DNA from: Syngnathus acus
Lineage: Eukaryota; Chordata; Actinopteri; Syngnathiformes; Syngnathidae
Direction of reading: 5' to 3'
NCBI RefSeq assembly: GCF_901709675.1
Contig: NC_051099.1
Span: 7,502,001 to 7,566,000, forward strand
Length of the DNA: 64,000 nucleotides
Part shown: piece by piece, positions 14,101 to 31,708 of the stretch
How the letters are laid out: every line of letters starts with the position of its first letter
How positions within the stretch are numbered: the stretch's first letter is position 1
The notes under the pieces: generated by a model
The model's input: only the letters and a program-made list of their open reading frames with translations
Told to the model about the DNA's origin: nothing
Database searches by the model: none
Program-made: the position numbers and the translations under genes

Positions 14101-17100
14101 TATCGGTATCGAAACTGAAAAAGTCGGATCGGTGCATCTCTAATATGGACCAAATTCCTAAATTTAAACTGGCCTGAAGCATTATGTCATGAAATCAATC
14201 ATAAGTAAATGAATCATGAATCAAAAAGACTATGGATCCTTATTTTGTGATTTGTTGCGTCTGAAGTTGAAATAAAAAAGATCAAATGGAGAATGATTTG
14301 ATTTGGATTAAAAATCTGACATGATGCATTAATGGTGCGCCTTATATAAGGACAAAGTTTTCAAATGGGCCATTCATTGAAGGTGCGCCTTATAGTCCGG
14401 TGCGCCTTATAGTCCGGAAAATACGGTACATAGCAAGGGCAATTCTATTTTTAACCTTGCACTTCACTTTTCTGAAGTCAATGTAAGTTTGTGGGGGTTT
14501 TTTTTTGCACACCTTGAGATAATCTTTTCTCAGATATTTGTTTCTCTTGCGATCTTCATTTTGATTGAGGACAGGCGGGACCTCCGGCCATTTGGACTCT
14601 GAATCGGACTGATCCATCCTCAGGCTGCCGTCAAAGGAGCAGGATGATGGAGGCTATGAAAACAAGGAGATACTTGCTTGTCTCCTGCCAGTTGAAACAC
14701 AACTACAAAAAATACATCTATGCAGGTAGGTGGTACCTGTGCACTTAGCACCGATGCGCCGCTACTTCCCTCATCCAACGAAGCACTGTGAGAAATAAGA
14801 GAAATTATACTGACTATATTTAGGGGCAGATATAATTTTTACAACATAAAAAAAAAAATTCAGTAAAGCAGTATCTTCGTCGTTCCATCAGCACCACTGA
14901 GCGTGTGCAGAACAGGAAGCATGTGGTTCAGAAACGTACCTGCGAGGTTGAGGAGCAGGCCTGGCTTTGCTGCCAGAGCTCCCAGAGTGACTTAGAAATC
15001 TGCAGACATAACCAAGTAAACAACTGTCATGTACAACATAGACCATTTTAAATGCATGACTTAGCAGTTTTCCGGGCTAAATTATAAACAATTGTATCAT
15101 CTCACCTGGTACAATGTTAACATATCATTCAAGATATACATAAAAAAAATATTTAAAAAAACAGCTTAGGCTTATATAGTGACTGGCAAGGGTATAATTA
15201 AAATGGTGAATCAAATTGTTGTGTTCTGCACGCCATGCTAGCAGAGGAGTAGCTTTAGATAGAAGATAGCTAAGAAGCAGCATGATGGAAGCTTCCTGTA
15301 GAGATGCGACCTCTTTTGTGCAAAATGTAAGATGATGCAGAGAGAGACGCGCCAATGTATCTAGTGCATGTAAGCATACCGACTTGGGAAATAGCAGTGA
15401 AAAAAGCCACTTTGTCTACCTGTGAGCTCGACCAGTTACTCTGCGTCGATGGATGAGACTTTCCGCTCTGCAAATTAAGGACCGTCGTCTAGAAGCAATA
15501 TATCACACGGCCGCCACCACAGAAGGAAAACAAGGAGAATCAAGATGAAGGGCAAAGTGATGTGAAGCGACATGAAGACGATAAGATTTTTAGTGCAAAG
15601 CAGAGGCGAGAGAGAACAGGCATGAAAACGGGCTGCGTTTGTGACGGTGGAGCCGCGCACCTGTTCTGCTGCTCCTGTTGCAAAAGCTGTACGGCAATTT
15701 TCCTCAGATCTAGCACCTCCTTCAGTTCATCATCCTCCTCTTCCAGTAGCTGCTCTTTGTCGGAACTGCAACGCGGGACAGGAGTTGAGGTTTATTAAAG
15801 CTTTACGTGTACAGACGTATTCCCAACTACAGTCATCATCAACCTACCCCCTCTAGCATTATTTTCGCCTTGTTGTTAGTAAAACAAATTATATACCGAT
15901 ACAATCAAAATAAATAAGCACCACAAACTGGCCACAACATTAAGTGCAAATTTTGTGGGATCTCTTCATAAAAACAAGCCTTAAAAATATAATCAGAAAA
16001 TTGCTCATCTTATGCAGTGTGCAGTTTATTGCTTAATGTTTGGTTAGTTACCAAAAGCCAAACATGATGACTTACAATGCTGTCTTATGTAATAACAGGA
16101 ACGGAAGCTTGGTTGTGAAAACAGGGTTTGTTTGTTTTCCCAGGAAATTTCAAGAATGACATTGTGCTTAAATTCCAGCAACATAATCTTACCTTGACTC
16201 CTCTTTCCAGCTCTCCTTGTCTTTGCTTTGGTGAGACAAGTTAAGAACCTTTTCCAATTCCTGAAATACACATGAAAAATAAATATATATATTAGAGTAA
16301 CTATATTGTGGATTGAAGCAGATTTCTTCTTACCTTAATACATGACACATGAGAGTTCTGCTGTCCATCACACTCTGACAGAGCAGGATCCTCATCCGGG
16401 TTGGGTTCTATAAAGTCATACAGATCCTGATCTGATAGAGGGAGGAAGCATCCGCGACGATCACATTAACGCTCTTATGTATATATTTCTAGGCACTTGA
16501 TTGAAAAATCCCCACGTCTCTGCGTTCAAGGGGGGGTAATCGGATACTTATTGTTGGTAACCTTTGCAAGAGTCCATTTTGGAAAGGATTGAGAGAGCAT
16601 CGGCGCGGGCTGTCTCAGACACCTGAGAGTGGAGGCTGACGGTATCGTCGTCTGAAGGCTGCGTGAGGCAAAGAGATGCAATTTGTGATTGGTTCCCCAA
16701 GCCAATTTTAGCTACCGTAATTTTCGGACTATAAGTCGCACCGGAGTATAAGTCGCACCAGCCATAAAATGCCCAAAAAAGTGAAAAAAAACCCATATAT
16801 ATGTATATAAATCGCTCCTGAGTATAAGTCGCCCCCCCACCCAAACTATGAAAAAAAAACGCGACTTATAGTCCGAAAATTACGGTATTTATGGACAATA
16901 GCTTCTCTAACTAAAATGTTTATTTAATTCATGTCTGACCTCAGTTGTTGACAGCCTCTTGTCACCATTGTCACTCCCAATCCCAGAGTCAGGCCCGTGG
17001 TTCTTACTGGGATAAAAATCTTCTATGCTGAACACAAGTGAGGGAGTTATGAACTGTTGTGAGAACTGCATCAACAAAACAATTGTTTGATAAAACGGAA

Positions 17101-20100
17101 TATTAGCAATACCTATCTGTGAGTTGCTGTTGAAGACAACGTTTCCCGAGGGAGGGGATATCCAGGGTATCTGGCTTTTTGTCCGACCTGCACGCTTGAA
17201 TGTTCAGGTACTTGAAAATGTGCACTTTCCCCTTGAGGCAAATCTGAAATGTTTATGAGCGATGTGGTCATTTGTCCACTAGATGACGCAGTTGTGCCGG
17301 ATTGGGATTGCTTGCACTGATGCTCACCTGTGCTGGAGGAGACTGCATAGGATTGTTATCGAGGATGATGTGCTGCAGTTGCCTGAGTTTCCGGTAAGCT
17401 GCTGGGATCTCAGTGATCTTATTGCAGGAGAAGTCAAGTCGAATGAGAGGCAGATCAGCCAACTCTGTCAGGAAAGTGTCAAAAAGAGCGGTTGTTGTCG
17501 TGTCACTGGACATTTCATTAGGTACACACTCTCCAAAGTAACTTAATTATTAGAACGTTTGCTTGCTTTTTTGTTTTTGTTTATAAACAGGCGACCACAT
17601 TCCAGAAATATGCATGTTAGGTTAACAGGAGATTTTAAATGGATGATTACAGAAGTCTATTTCAATACAATGATTAGGTCAATGTTTCATTCTGACCTTC
17701 CGGAAGAATCTGCAGACAGTTCTTCCTGACGTTGAGTTCTCGTAAGGCATGGAGACGGCCGACCTGGGCCGGCAGCGCCTGGATCTCATTACAGCTCACA
17801 TCCTGCAGGGGGAGAAAGAGTGAAAGCAGCCATCGAGCATGACATGCACTTTGCCTTTTAAGCATGGAGAGAGAAAAGCCTCTTACAAGCTCCATTAGTT
17901 CTTTGGCTTTGCCGATCTCTTCGGGGATGGACACCAGCTTGTTGTTGCTCACGAGTAGAACTTTGAGCGGAAGGTTGAACAAGTGTTTGGGCAATACGGA
18001 TATTAGATTTCGACTGGAGGGAGAAAAAAAAAGGAACAAATAGTTAGAATGATTTGCACTTTTAAATTCAATTCTAATGTTTCACAGTAAAATCAGAACA
18101 GGTATTACAATTAACACACATTATTGTCGTGTAATTGGATATTGACAACCAAGGTGTGGCATGATCACCTGATGTCAAGATACGTCAGTATCTGCAAGTT
18201 GATGATGGCTTCTGGGATGCACTTGATACAGTTGTGGTAGAGGTTGAGGGACTCGAGAGGGGCAAAGAGACAAACTTCCGGAGGGACTTCAGAGAGACGA
18301 TTTTTGGACAGATCTGCAAACAAAAACAAATGACACTATATGGCCAAAAACATTGTGGAATGGAAGAAAATAATTTCTCTCGCCTTTGGGGCTTTTCTGG
18401 CTAAACGCTAAACAGTACAATTTATCAAAAGTCTACTTTTGTTCACATGGTCCAAAATGTTTACTGAGAACAAAGAACAGAAGTTTATGTGGACATTGTC
18501 CAAGTTGTAGGTAAGATCAATTGACTAGACAGACAGATCGATACATCTTAGTGAGCATGTCGTCATTGAACACTGGTCTGAACTTACAACCCTTTTTGAA
18601 TAGATCAGTATTTCCGTTATTGATCCCATTGCAAGAGACTTTAATGCCTTTAATGTATGTAATTTATATGACTGGGCAAAAATGCGAAAGAAAAAAACCC
18701 GAAACAACCAGACTTGAGATTGTTTATAATTGAAAGCTATTTTAATGTCCACGATATTTGCAGCAGCTTTCTCCAACGCGCTCTCCATCCCTCAACAAAC
18801 ACAAGCATTGTCTTTTGAAAGCAAAGGAGACACACATGGACGAGTGATATATGTGGAGACTACCTATTTTGGACACCTATTGATTGTGCAAATGAGTGTG
18901 CGAATGTGTGTCTTGCCGATGCCATCCCCTGCTGACATGTTCATTAGCAGCCAGCGTGAGAAAGTGCGCAGCCACAGATAAACATATTGTAGAAGTCAAC
19001 ATCGCTACGTCTTCATCTACTAATTCCAATTTCTTACAGCTTACCATTATGGGGGTATTACCTGCTTCTTATAACCTGACTAGTTTGCTTTTACATAAAA
19101 AAAAATAGAATGTAATTAGCTGATTACATCACATAAAAGTCAGTCTAGAAATGTGAGTTTTAAGAAGTGATTTGAATAATCGTTTTAAATGTCTTAAGTT
19201 AGCTGCCGTTAGCTTAATCGGGTGTACATAATGTTGTGGTCGGTAAGGATTTAAAGCCTTTGCATTGTTAGTCAAAACCAGAAAGCAGAAGTGAGAAGAC
19301 CACATTAGACACTCATCAGTCCGCAAGAATTGGCCCTAGGGGGTTAAAGGAAACACAAATTATCGTCTTGAGAAGACGGTCAAAGGGTCTAAGCACCTTC
19401 CATTAAGAGTAAATGCTTAAGGCTTGATGCTGTAATACAACTGCATTTAGGAAAACACCTCGCCCTGCCCCAAGAAGCCTCACAGCTGGGGATTCTTAGC
19501 ACCACCGTAGGTCAGTGGGGGTGGAGCGCAGGCGCCAGGCGTGACCACCCCACCTCCCATTTCCCTCCTCCAACCCAGACCATCTGTGGCCCACCTCCAT
19601 GCCAAATCATCAATCCATTCAACTGTGCTGGAGGTGCAGATGATGTCTGGCTATACTTCCGCCAATGACACAGCAAAGGCTAAAATAGACATCCTGCTGA
19701 GTGCTGCTTCTCTCACTGCTGTTTTACTTCCTGTGTTAAATCCTTTTCACATCCAAGATGTCATAAAGGAGGTGTGGCGTATTTATTTTGTGCTTATCTC
19801 TTGTGTTAAATGATCAGAGTGAATAGTTTGTCTATGACCTCATTGCGTGAATAATAAATGACTGCAGGGACAGAAAAAAATAAGAGAGCCAATTATGTTG
19901 CCTTGTGGCAAACATACAGTAGGCAGTGTCAAATAAATGAACAAAATGTCAAATTATAATATACCGGAAAATGTAGCTGGAGACTAAATCCAACACGCGA
20001 TGACTGTAGTTGAACCGTGACATCATTCCAGTGATGTGGCCTTGTTTTCGTGCTGACAACTATGTCGTGTCTCAACATGCACAGGCACATCACGGAAGAG

Positions 20101-22341
20101 CCCGAGGCCGGAACAGAAATTACAATTGTCAAGCTACACTTGCGTGATTGTGACTGTGCCGAACGTACTTAGACTTCTCGGCAACCGCGAATTTTCATGA
20201 GTCGATGTAATTTCTCTCTGTGAATCACAACTCGGACTATAATGACCAGCCCACTTTTGGTTCCTGACCCACCAAATGAGAATCAATTCTAATTCAAGTC
20301 AGAAATGAACATTGAAGGAGTTCCAAGTCTTGAGCCACTATACGCATGCTGTGACTTGCATGCAAACAAAGCAGCGCTATGTGGGTCCTCTCGAGAGTGA
20401 GCAAATGCTGACATATGAACCAGAACATCTGCCCAGGTGGCAAACCAGGCCCTCTCCAAGGTCAGGCGGACCGCCCACAAACTCTTTCCCGTGAGAATAC
20501 AAACCAAGTGGAGACAAAGTGCCAGTGGCAAACTGCAAACAGACACCCTTGTGCGAGTAGACTCTTTGCTTTCTTTGCACAACACTGCTCAGTCATTAGT
20601 CAGATGACACGCACTCAGCCAGACCCCGAGTACAAACAACACAAAACCTTGCCTTTCATTCAGCTTCGAAAGATCTCCGGCAAAAGTAACGGTTGCGGAA
20701 AGAAGTGACAACCTGTTTTTTTAGTTTAGTTTCCTTAGTGTTGAGATCTTTCGGAAGTGAGATTTTGGCTCTGGCGCAGTTTTTGGAATGAAAAACCCAA
20801 CAACAACAACAAAGGTGCTTAACCATTAGGTTTACTGTTTTAATAATATGAAATTTACTACAATCCTTCCCAAGGCCAAAATGTAAAAAAAAAGAAAAAA
20901 CTGTACAGTCACTCAGCGTTATTTCTGTATTTGCATGTGCGTATGTTTATTACTTAGCAGGCTTACTTCCTGTTTAACGAGGGAGGAAGAATGAACGGGA
21001 ACCACAATTTACACATGCCACAGTGACTCAGTGGGTGAAAATAAATAATTATACATATGCATGTAAATCCTCATCTACAGTAAATGGTTTGTTGGTAGGT
21101 TGCTACAAAGCTTATGAAGTTTTTGGAGAGGACTTTATGGGTGAAACCACTCCACCAGAATGATGACACGACCTATATGCTTGGTATCCTTTGTGAACCA
21201 GGAAGTTTATTGCTTGCTAACAAATATGTTCCCTTTTGATGGCCTGCACTCTACTTTGTAATACTTTAGGTGTGTGTGTGTGTATGTAAATTACAGCATT
21301 GCAAGACTTTAGTGGGTGTCATGCTTATGTTCAGACACTTGGTTGCCTTTTCATGATCAGACGTAACGGGTTAGCGATTGTGGCAAAGCTATTTGGGGTA
21401 TATCGTTTTACCACATTTAATCCCCTGGGGTAAGCACCCACCATCAATCACTGTTCTGACAAAGTGTAACAGCAGATGGTATATGAACATATCAGAGAAG
21501 ACTATCATTAGGAGACATAAACCGTCTCAATGGCAAGTATAATGACTTAAGCTGCTGACAGAATGAATAATAACTGACTGATCAGGCTACCGACGAGATA
21601 AGACTCCTTGGAATATAATTGAATAATTACAAATGTATGTGCCCTTCATGTGCATTCTCTAAAAGCCCAGTGGAATTATCTGTAAGATGAACCCAATAGA
21701 GAACCTAAATATCAACAAAGCAAACATTTACTAGAAAAAAGGAATAGGAGTTAGGAACCGAGACTGTAGTGGCTTCCTCCTTTCTGCATGCACGCACGCA
21801 TGCAGAAGGGTGAGGCTGGCTGCAAGTTCCATCTTTTGTCCGCATGCGAGCAAAGTGAATGCGCCACACAAAAGACATATATCACTGAATTTATTAGAAA
21901 TTGTTCATTCATATTATTTTCCAATGCTTTAAAATGCACAGTGGCTGATTTGGGTGCGCCTGCCAATGTCTCATTCATGGAGCTCAAGGGGAGGCGGGGG
22001 GGGGGGGGGGGGGGGGGGGGCGTCAGTGAGGGGCTGATGGTTTCGCCCAAAACAACCGAGCAGTAACCGAGCCCCTTGTGCTTAAAATATATGAGCCACA
22101 TCATTACAGTGATTGCTTTGTGTATAGGTAGACACATGCAGGCAGGCAATCGCAGCAAGACTCCTGCACTCGTTGTAACATTCGTGCACATTTTTACACC
22201 AAATGCCACCCACCTGCTTGTGTTGTATCGGTGAGGTCGTAACTCAGCCCCGGGTACTCCCTCAGCTTCCTCCCGCTTAGGTTGAGGATCCCGGAGCAGA
22301 CAGCATCCTCCAGAGCTCGCTCCAGGCTCCGGGCCGTGAGG

Positions 22342-22379
<38 letters not shown>

Positions 22380-22499
22380 GTGCTGTTGTTGCTGGTGGTA
22401 CTGCTGTTGGTACTGGCTGCTCCCCGGGCTCCAGTGAGGTCCGCTTGTGTAGTGGTGGTGGTTCTGAAGCGCAGTGACAGCTCCTTGGTTGGACGCCAT
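11188..22499 (-). CDS. lrch2: Leucine-rich repeat and calponin homology domain protein 2
   Basis: Twenty exons in transcript order: 22214-22499, 18169-18313, 17887-18013, 17697-17802, 17328-17464, 17113-17243, 16940-17027, 16562-16658, 16334-16431, 16193-16260, 15661-15765, 14940-14999, 14737-14785, 14513-14653, 13017-13067, 12860-12923, 12263-12375, 11871-12008, 11710-11787, 11188-11307. All phases agree, giving about 733 residues (human LRCH2 765). The N-terminus has a His cluster and a Gln-rich tract (12 Gln at residues 41-52). Then come SLERALEDAV and DLTDTTQA, and leucine-rich repeats at about 96-267 (LSLNL-type units, FSCNKITEIP). A low-complexity middle has DSGIGSDNGDKRLSTTEPSDDDTVSLHSQVSE. 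A C-terminal calponin-homology domain spans about 610-725 (VALMDGVILCHLANHICPRSVASIHVPSPAV, LPHHILEERGLV). LRCH proteins are cytoplasmic/cortical scaffolds. LRCH1/3/4 are less likely because the DLTDTTQ and C-terminal segments match LRCH2. Confidence 0.95.
12972..13016. repeat. CA-rich microsatellite at an lrch2 splice donor
   Basis: A run of CACA/CGCACA units abuts the minus-strand donor of lrch2 exon 13017-13067, whose intron starts GTGTGTG. Repeat length changes here would alter sequence immediately downstream of that donor. Confidence 0.85.
13172..14426. mobile_element. TA-flanked DNA transposon (CCGTATTTTCCGGACTATA ends), split by a hAT insertion
   Basis: The ends CCGTATTTTCCGGACTATA and its inverse (TATAGTCCGGAAAATACGG) are flanked by TA on both sides (13170-13171, 14427-14428). 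Inner GGCGCACC/GGTGCGCC repeats recur near both ends. Without the inner hAT and its extra target copy the element is about 371 bp. This terminus is common in fish MITEs of the Tc/mariner-like, TA-target class, but I do not assign a named family. It fills most of one lrch2 intron. Confidence 0.85.
13267..14142 (+). mobile_element. hAT element (876 bp) with a BED-finger-like remnant, nested in another transposon
   Basis: The ends TAGAGATGCACCGATCCGAT and ATCGGATCGGTGCATCTCTA are inverted repeats flanked by exact ATATGGAC copies (13259-13266 and 14143-14150). Subterminal ATCGGTATCGG repeats lie near both ends. An open frame at 13496-13708 starts MERTKESAVWRYF and continues CNVRKANVARGGG, resembling the first part of a BED-type zinc finger of hAT transposases. 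The second Cys of the usual CxxC is read as Arg and the catalytic core is absent, so it is an internally deleted, non-autonomous copy. A roughly 43-bp tandem duplication (CTACGTCATACGTCAGCAGC) lies at about 13383-13465. Confidence 0.9.
16715..16885. mobile_element. TA-flanked MITE, 171 bp
   Basis: The ends CCGTAATTTTCGGACTATAA and its inverse are flanked by TA (16713-16714, 16886-16887). Inner AAGTCGCACC motifs repeat. It is related in its ends to the 13172-14426 element but much shorter. It sits in the lrch2 intron between exons 16940-17027 and 16562-16658 and leaves their splice sites intact. Confidence 0.87.
18314..22213. other. lrch2 intron 1 (3.9 kb)
   Basis: The largest lrch2 intron separates the N-terminal exon from the first LRR exon. 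No gene was recognised on either strand. It contains a run of 25 G at 21996-22020 and otherwise unique-looking sequence, some of which could be regulatory. Nothing more specific can be claimed. Confidence 0.5.
21996..22020 (+). repeat. Homopolymer run of 25 G
   Basis: An uninterrupted G tract in lrch2 intron 1, preceded by GGGGAGGC. It reads as C in the lrch2 transcript. Such runs are unstable and can form four-stranded structures. Its exact length may be an assembly estimate. Confidence 0.95.
22344..22411 (-). repeat. CAG/CAA repeat coding polyglutamine in lrch2
   Basis: On the coding (minus) strand this is a mostly CAG tract with CAA interruptions, coding His- and Tyr-broken glutamine runs, the longest 12 residues. 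The human protein instead has a Gly-rich N-terminus here, as recalled. The plus-strand poly-Leu frame over it is an artefact. Confidence 0.93.
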
Positions 22500-23460
22500 T
22501 TTCGTTTAAAAAAAAAAAAGGAAAAAAGAAATCGGAATTGAGTCTCAGACTGAGAGCAGCAGCAGCAGCGCACAGCCGCAGATTCTACGCCCATGCGCGT
22601 GCAGAGGCGTGCATCAATGAGGGGAGGCGCAAGGGGGTGGGACTCCACAGAGGCGGAGGTGCTGATGATGCTGGCGGTGCTTGATGTGGTGTGGTGGCCA
22701 TTTTAGGCGTTAACCCCTCCTCTCCAGTTGATTAATAAGCAGCGGAGGTGCGATTTGATGGAATGTAACTTTCTTTATTTACCTGAAAAGGATCTATGAG
22801 GAAATATTTTTTCAGGTGTTGAGTATGTGTAACAAGGTTGCACCAAACACGGCAAAATGTATATGACAAACAAAATAGTTCATAAAAATGTATAGTTATT
22901 GAAGGTTATCCTTGGCGAATGAAATTATATGACAGTTTTGCTTTGTAACATGAGTCAAATAAATGCAAATAGCTAATGAATGATTGGAAATATGTTGCCC
23001 AGTCACTGCTGTGCTTGAGTTCGAGAGAGATTATCAACAGTGCCCCTAGAAATGATCAAATTCCATTGAGTTATTAATTTATAACAAATAATGCATTTCT
23101 GTTGATCTATATTAGCAGATCAATTACATGCTCCTCCACTAGATGGCAGAACATGCTCCATCATTATTTATGTGCTGTATACTTGCTATGATATTTGTTT
23201 TTGTTTTGTGTGATGACGTGAGATTTTGTCAATGTAAAAATAGTCCTTTGGCTGCGTAAATTGTGAAACACTGACGTGGGTGATAAGCGAGCCCTGAGTG
23301 AGCCTAACAAAGAGTGAAATGCCCAGCTCATGAATATGTATTAGCTCTCAATGTTTCCGACTGAACTCCACTCGTCTGTATATTCCGCTATGTTGTAGCA
23401 TGTCGGTATTATCCGCGATCGTCGCTGCCAGGATGGTGAAGCAGTAACACAAAACACTTT
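22500..23460. promoter_or_regulatory. Shared divergent promoter region of lrch2 and u2surp
   Basis: The lrch2 ATG (minus strand) and the first u2surp untranslated exon (plus strand, with a GTAAGT donor at 23461) are less than 1 kb apart and point away from each other. A CpG-containing patch around 23400-23460 (ATCCGCGATCGTCGCTGCC) probably marks the u2surp start region. No TATA box is obvious. This is inferred from gene layout and composition. Confidence 0.55.
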
Positions 23461-24638
23461 GTAAGTTGCACTTTTTTTTATGAATGTGAAAAGCTTCCGT
23501 GTGCACACGCCGTTGTGCTTTTGATAACGTGTGTCGATGCTCGTTTGGCGTTGCTAACGAGTAGCGATCTGATGCGTTGGCTTAGGCGCTGGTGACTTGG
23601 TTACTTTGCACTATTTATCATCTTTGTCGTCTCTAAGGGGGGTTTTAAGGTAATTGATTTGTGGTAGAACGTCAATTTCTTCATCGGGTTGTTTGCATCT
23701 CCATGAACTAGCGTCAGCCAAGCTAAATGTTTGTGTTAGCATAGCGATGCTAGCAAAGTGAAGCGTCGACAGAAGGTAAGACACACACAGGCCCTTTAAA
23801 TCATTGTGTTACTTCGCAAAGTAGAGTTTATTGCCTGTTTACATCGGATAATCTTTTTATTTTTAACCAACAACGTCTAACTCTGTCATTGCACAAATAA
23901 TGCAGCTCTCTGAAGAACCACTTCAGTTGTGATGTGTTTTGTCTTACCTCGCACACCCCCTGTAATTTACTACACTTCTGTCTTACATTAAAATAACCGC
24001 ATTGTGTGCAAATGTAGTGTTGGATCCATCGGGCTCTAGTTTAGTGTCGATTTCATAAAAATGGCTGTACATAAAGGGGGAGACGATGTTTATAGGCAAA
24101 GGGTGCATGAAACGACAAAGGCCTGTGTTTGAGCTAGGTTGCACAGAGGGATACGGATCATTTTTAAACAAGAGCTAGATGGAAAGTTAATTGAAATGCA
24201 ACGTGCATGGGCTGGATACAAGCAAGCATTCTTAAAAGGATACAGGTAAGTGGGCATTAAGAGTACAGGCCAGGCTGCAAAGAAAGTATTCAGAAAAGGA
24301 CACAGACAGTGCTGAAAGGATGCATACAAGGGTACATTAAAGGATTCGGCAGATGATGCAAGCCCAATTACACGGGATGAATCACGCTCAAATGCATGGA
24401 GGGAGACGGAGAAAAGATGCAAGGCAAATGTAATAGAATTTTGCTAATTTGAATACCAAATATGTGCAACAGTTAATTTTAGAAGTGGAGGTTGTAGGAG
24501 TACATCGTATCATGTTAAATAATGCCACACCTTTGAATAGTGCTGATCTGCACAAGAGATCAATTGCTAGGTTAATATGTGTTTTTTTTAAGGCTGAATA
24601 ATTTGTATTAAATAAGTCCTTCTTTTTGCAGTTCAAGA

Positions 24639-30841
<6,203 letters not shown>

Positions 30842-31708
30842 CTCTGGCTGCCAGGCCTGCAACGGTAAGCAGGTGTCCACCACTCACAGCGCTCCGTCGT
30901 CTTGGTCCCAAACAACACCTCCCTCGTTCCCGCAAGATTCTGCTCTCTTTTGTATCATATTTGGACACTAATTATATTTTTGTTTTACGTTTGTTTATAA
31001 AATAATTTCAAATGTGCGATGCTCAAACATTAAAATCACTTTTAGTGATTATATGAATTTGCGAGTGATGCTTCCTCACAGAGGCGCAGGGCAAAAGTAT
31101 AGGTATTAACTCTGCTTGAAATATTAAACATTTTTATTGAGGACACCAATAGAGTGTTAAGTTGCTTACAAAAGCAATAAGTGTGCAATGGTACATTGTA
31201 CATCTGCAGTCCTAATCTATTGAAATGTATCAAACGTAGAGCCATTAGTGTTTCGGAAAAGTACATGTACAGTACAAAGTATGATACGTGACCCCACTCA
31301 ATCATAAACGTACAGATTTGCTGTATCTAAAATGTTGCTATGATCAGCAAAGGAAATGTCGAGAATCTGAAACATTTTAAAAAAATAAAGAAAACAAACA
31401 CAAAATTAGGCACATTTACAGAAAAATATTTCAAGACTCGTTGAAATGTGGAGACAGTGTCTTGCAACAGTTAGGAAATAACCGCTGAGAAATGCGACAG
31501 CACAAGAAGCTAACCACATATTCCATATTAATGAACGCGTCTGCTGAAACCACAGAACGGTAACGTTGGCAATTAGAGCTTTTAGAAACGTCAAACTAAT
31601 CACAGTTGCTTGGTATTTAAGATGAAAAGTAACGCTGTGATGCAGCTGTCAAGCTCGGAGATAAAACAATTATATATCTGTGTGAGTTACAAATAAGTCT
31701 CATGGAGC
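30842..31708. other. Converging 3' untranslated regions of u2surp and wdr44
   Basis: u2surp (plus) ends at 30841 and wdr44 (minus) at 31709. A plus-strand ATTAAA at 31029-31034 and a minus-strand AATAAA (TTTATT at 31133-31138) face each other about 100 bp apart. The two transcripts therefore probably end close together or overlap slightly. No other gene lies between them. Confidence 0.6.

Noticed and set aside
22341-22541. Plus-strand frame with a long poly-Leu/Val stretch
   Set aside because: It is the antisense reading of the lrch2 polyglutamine repeat and exon 1.
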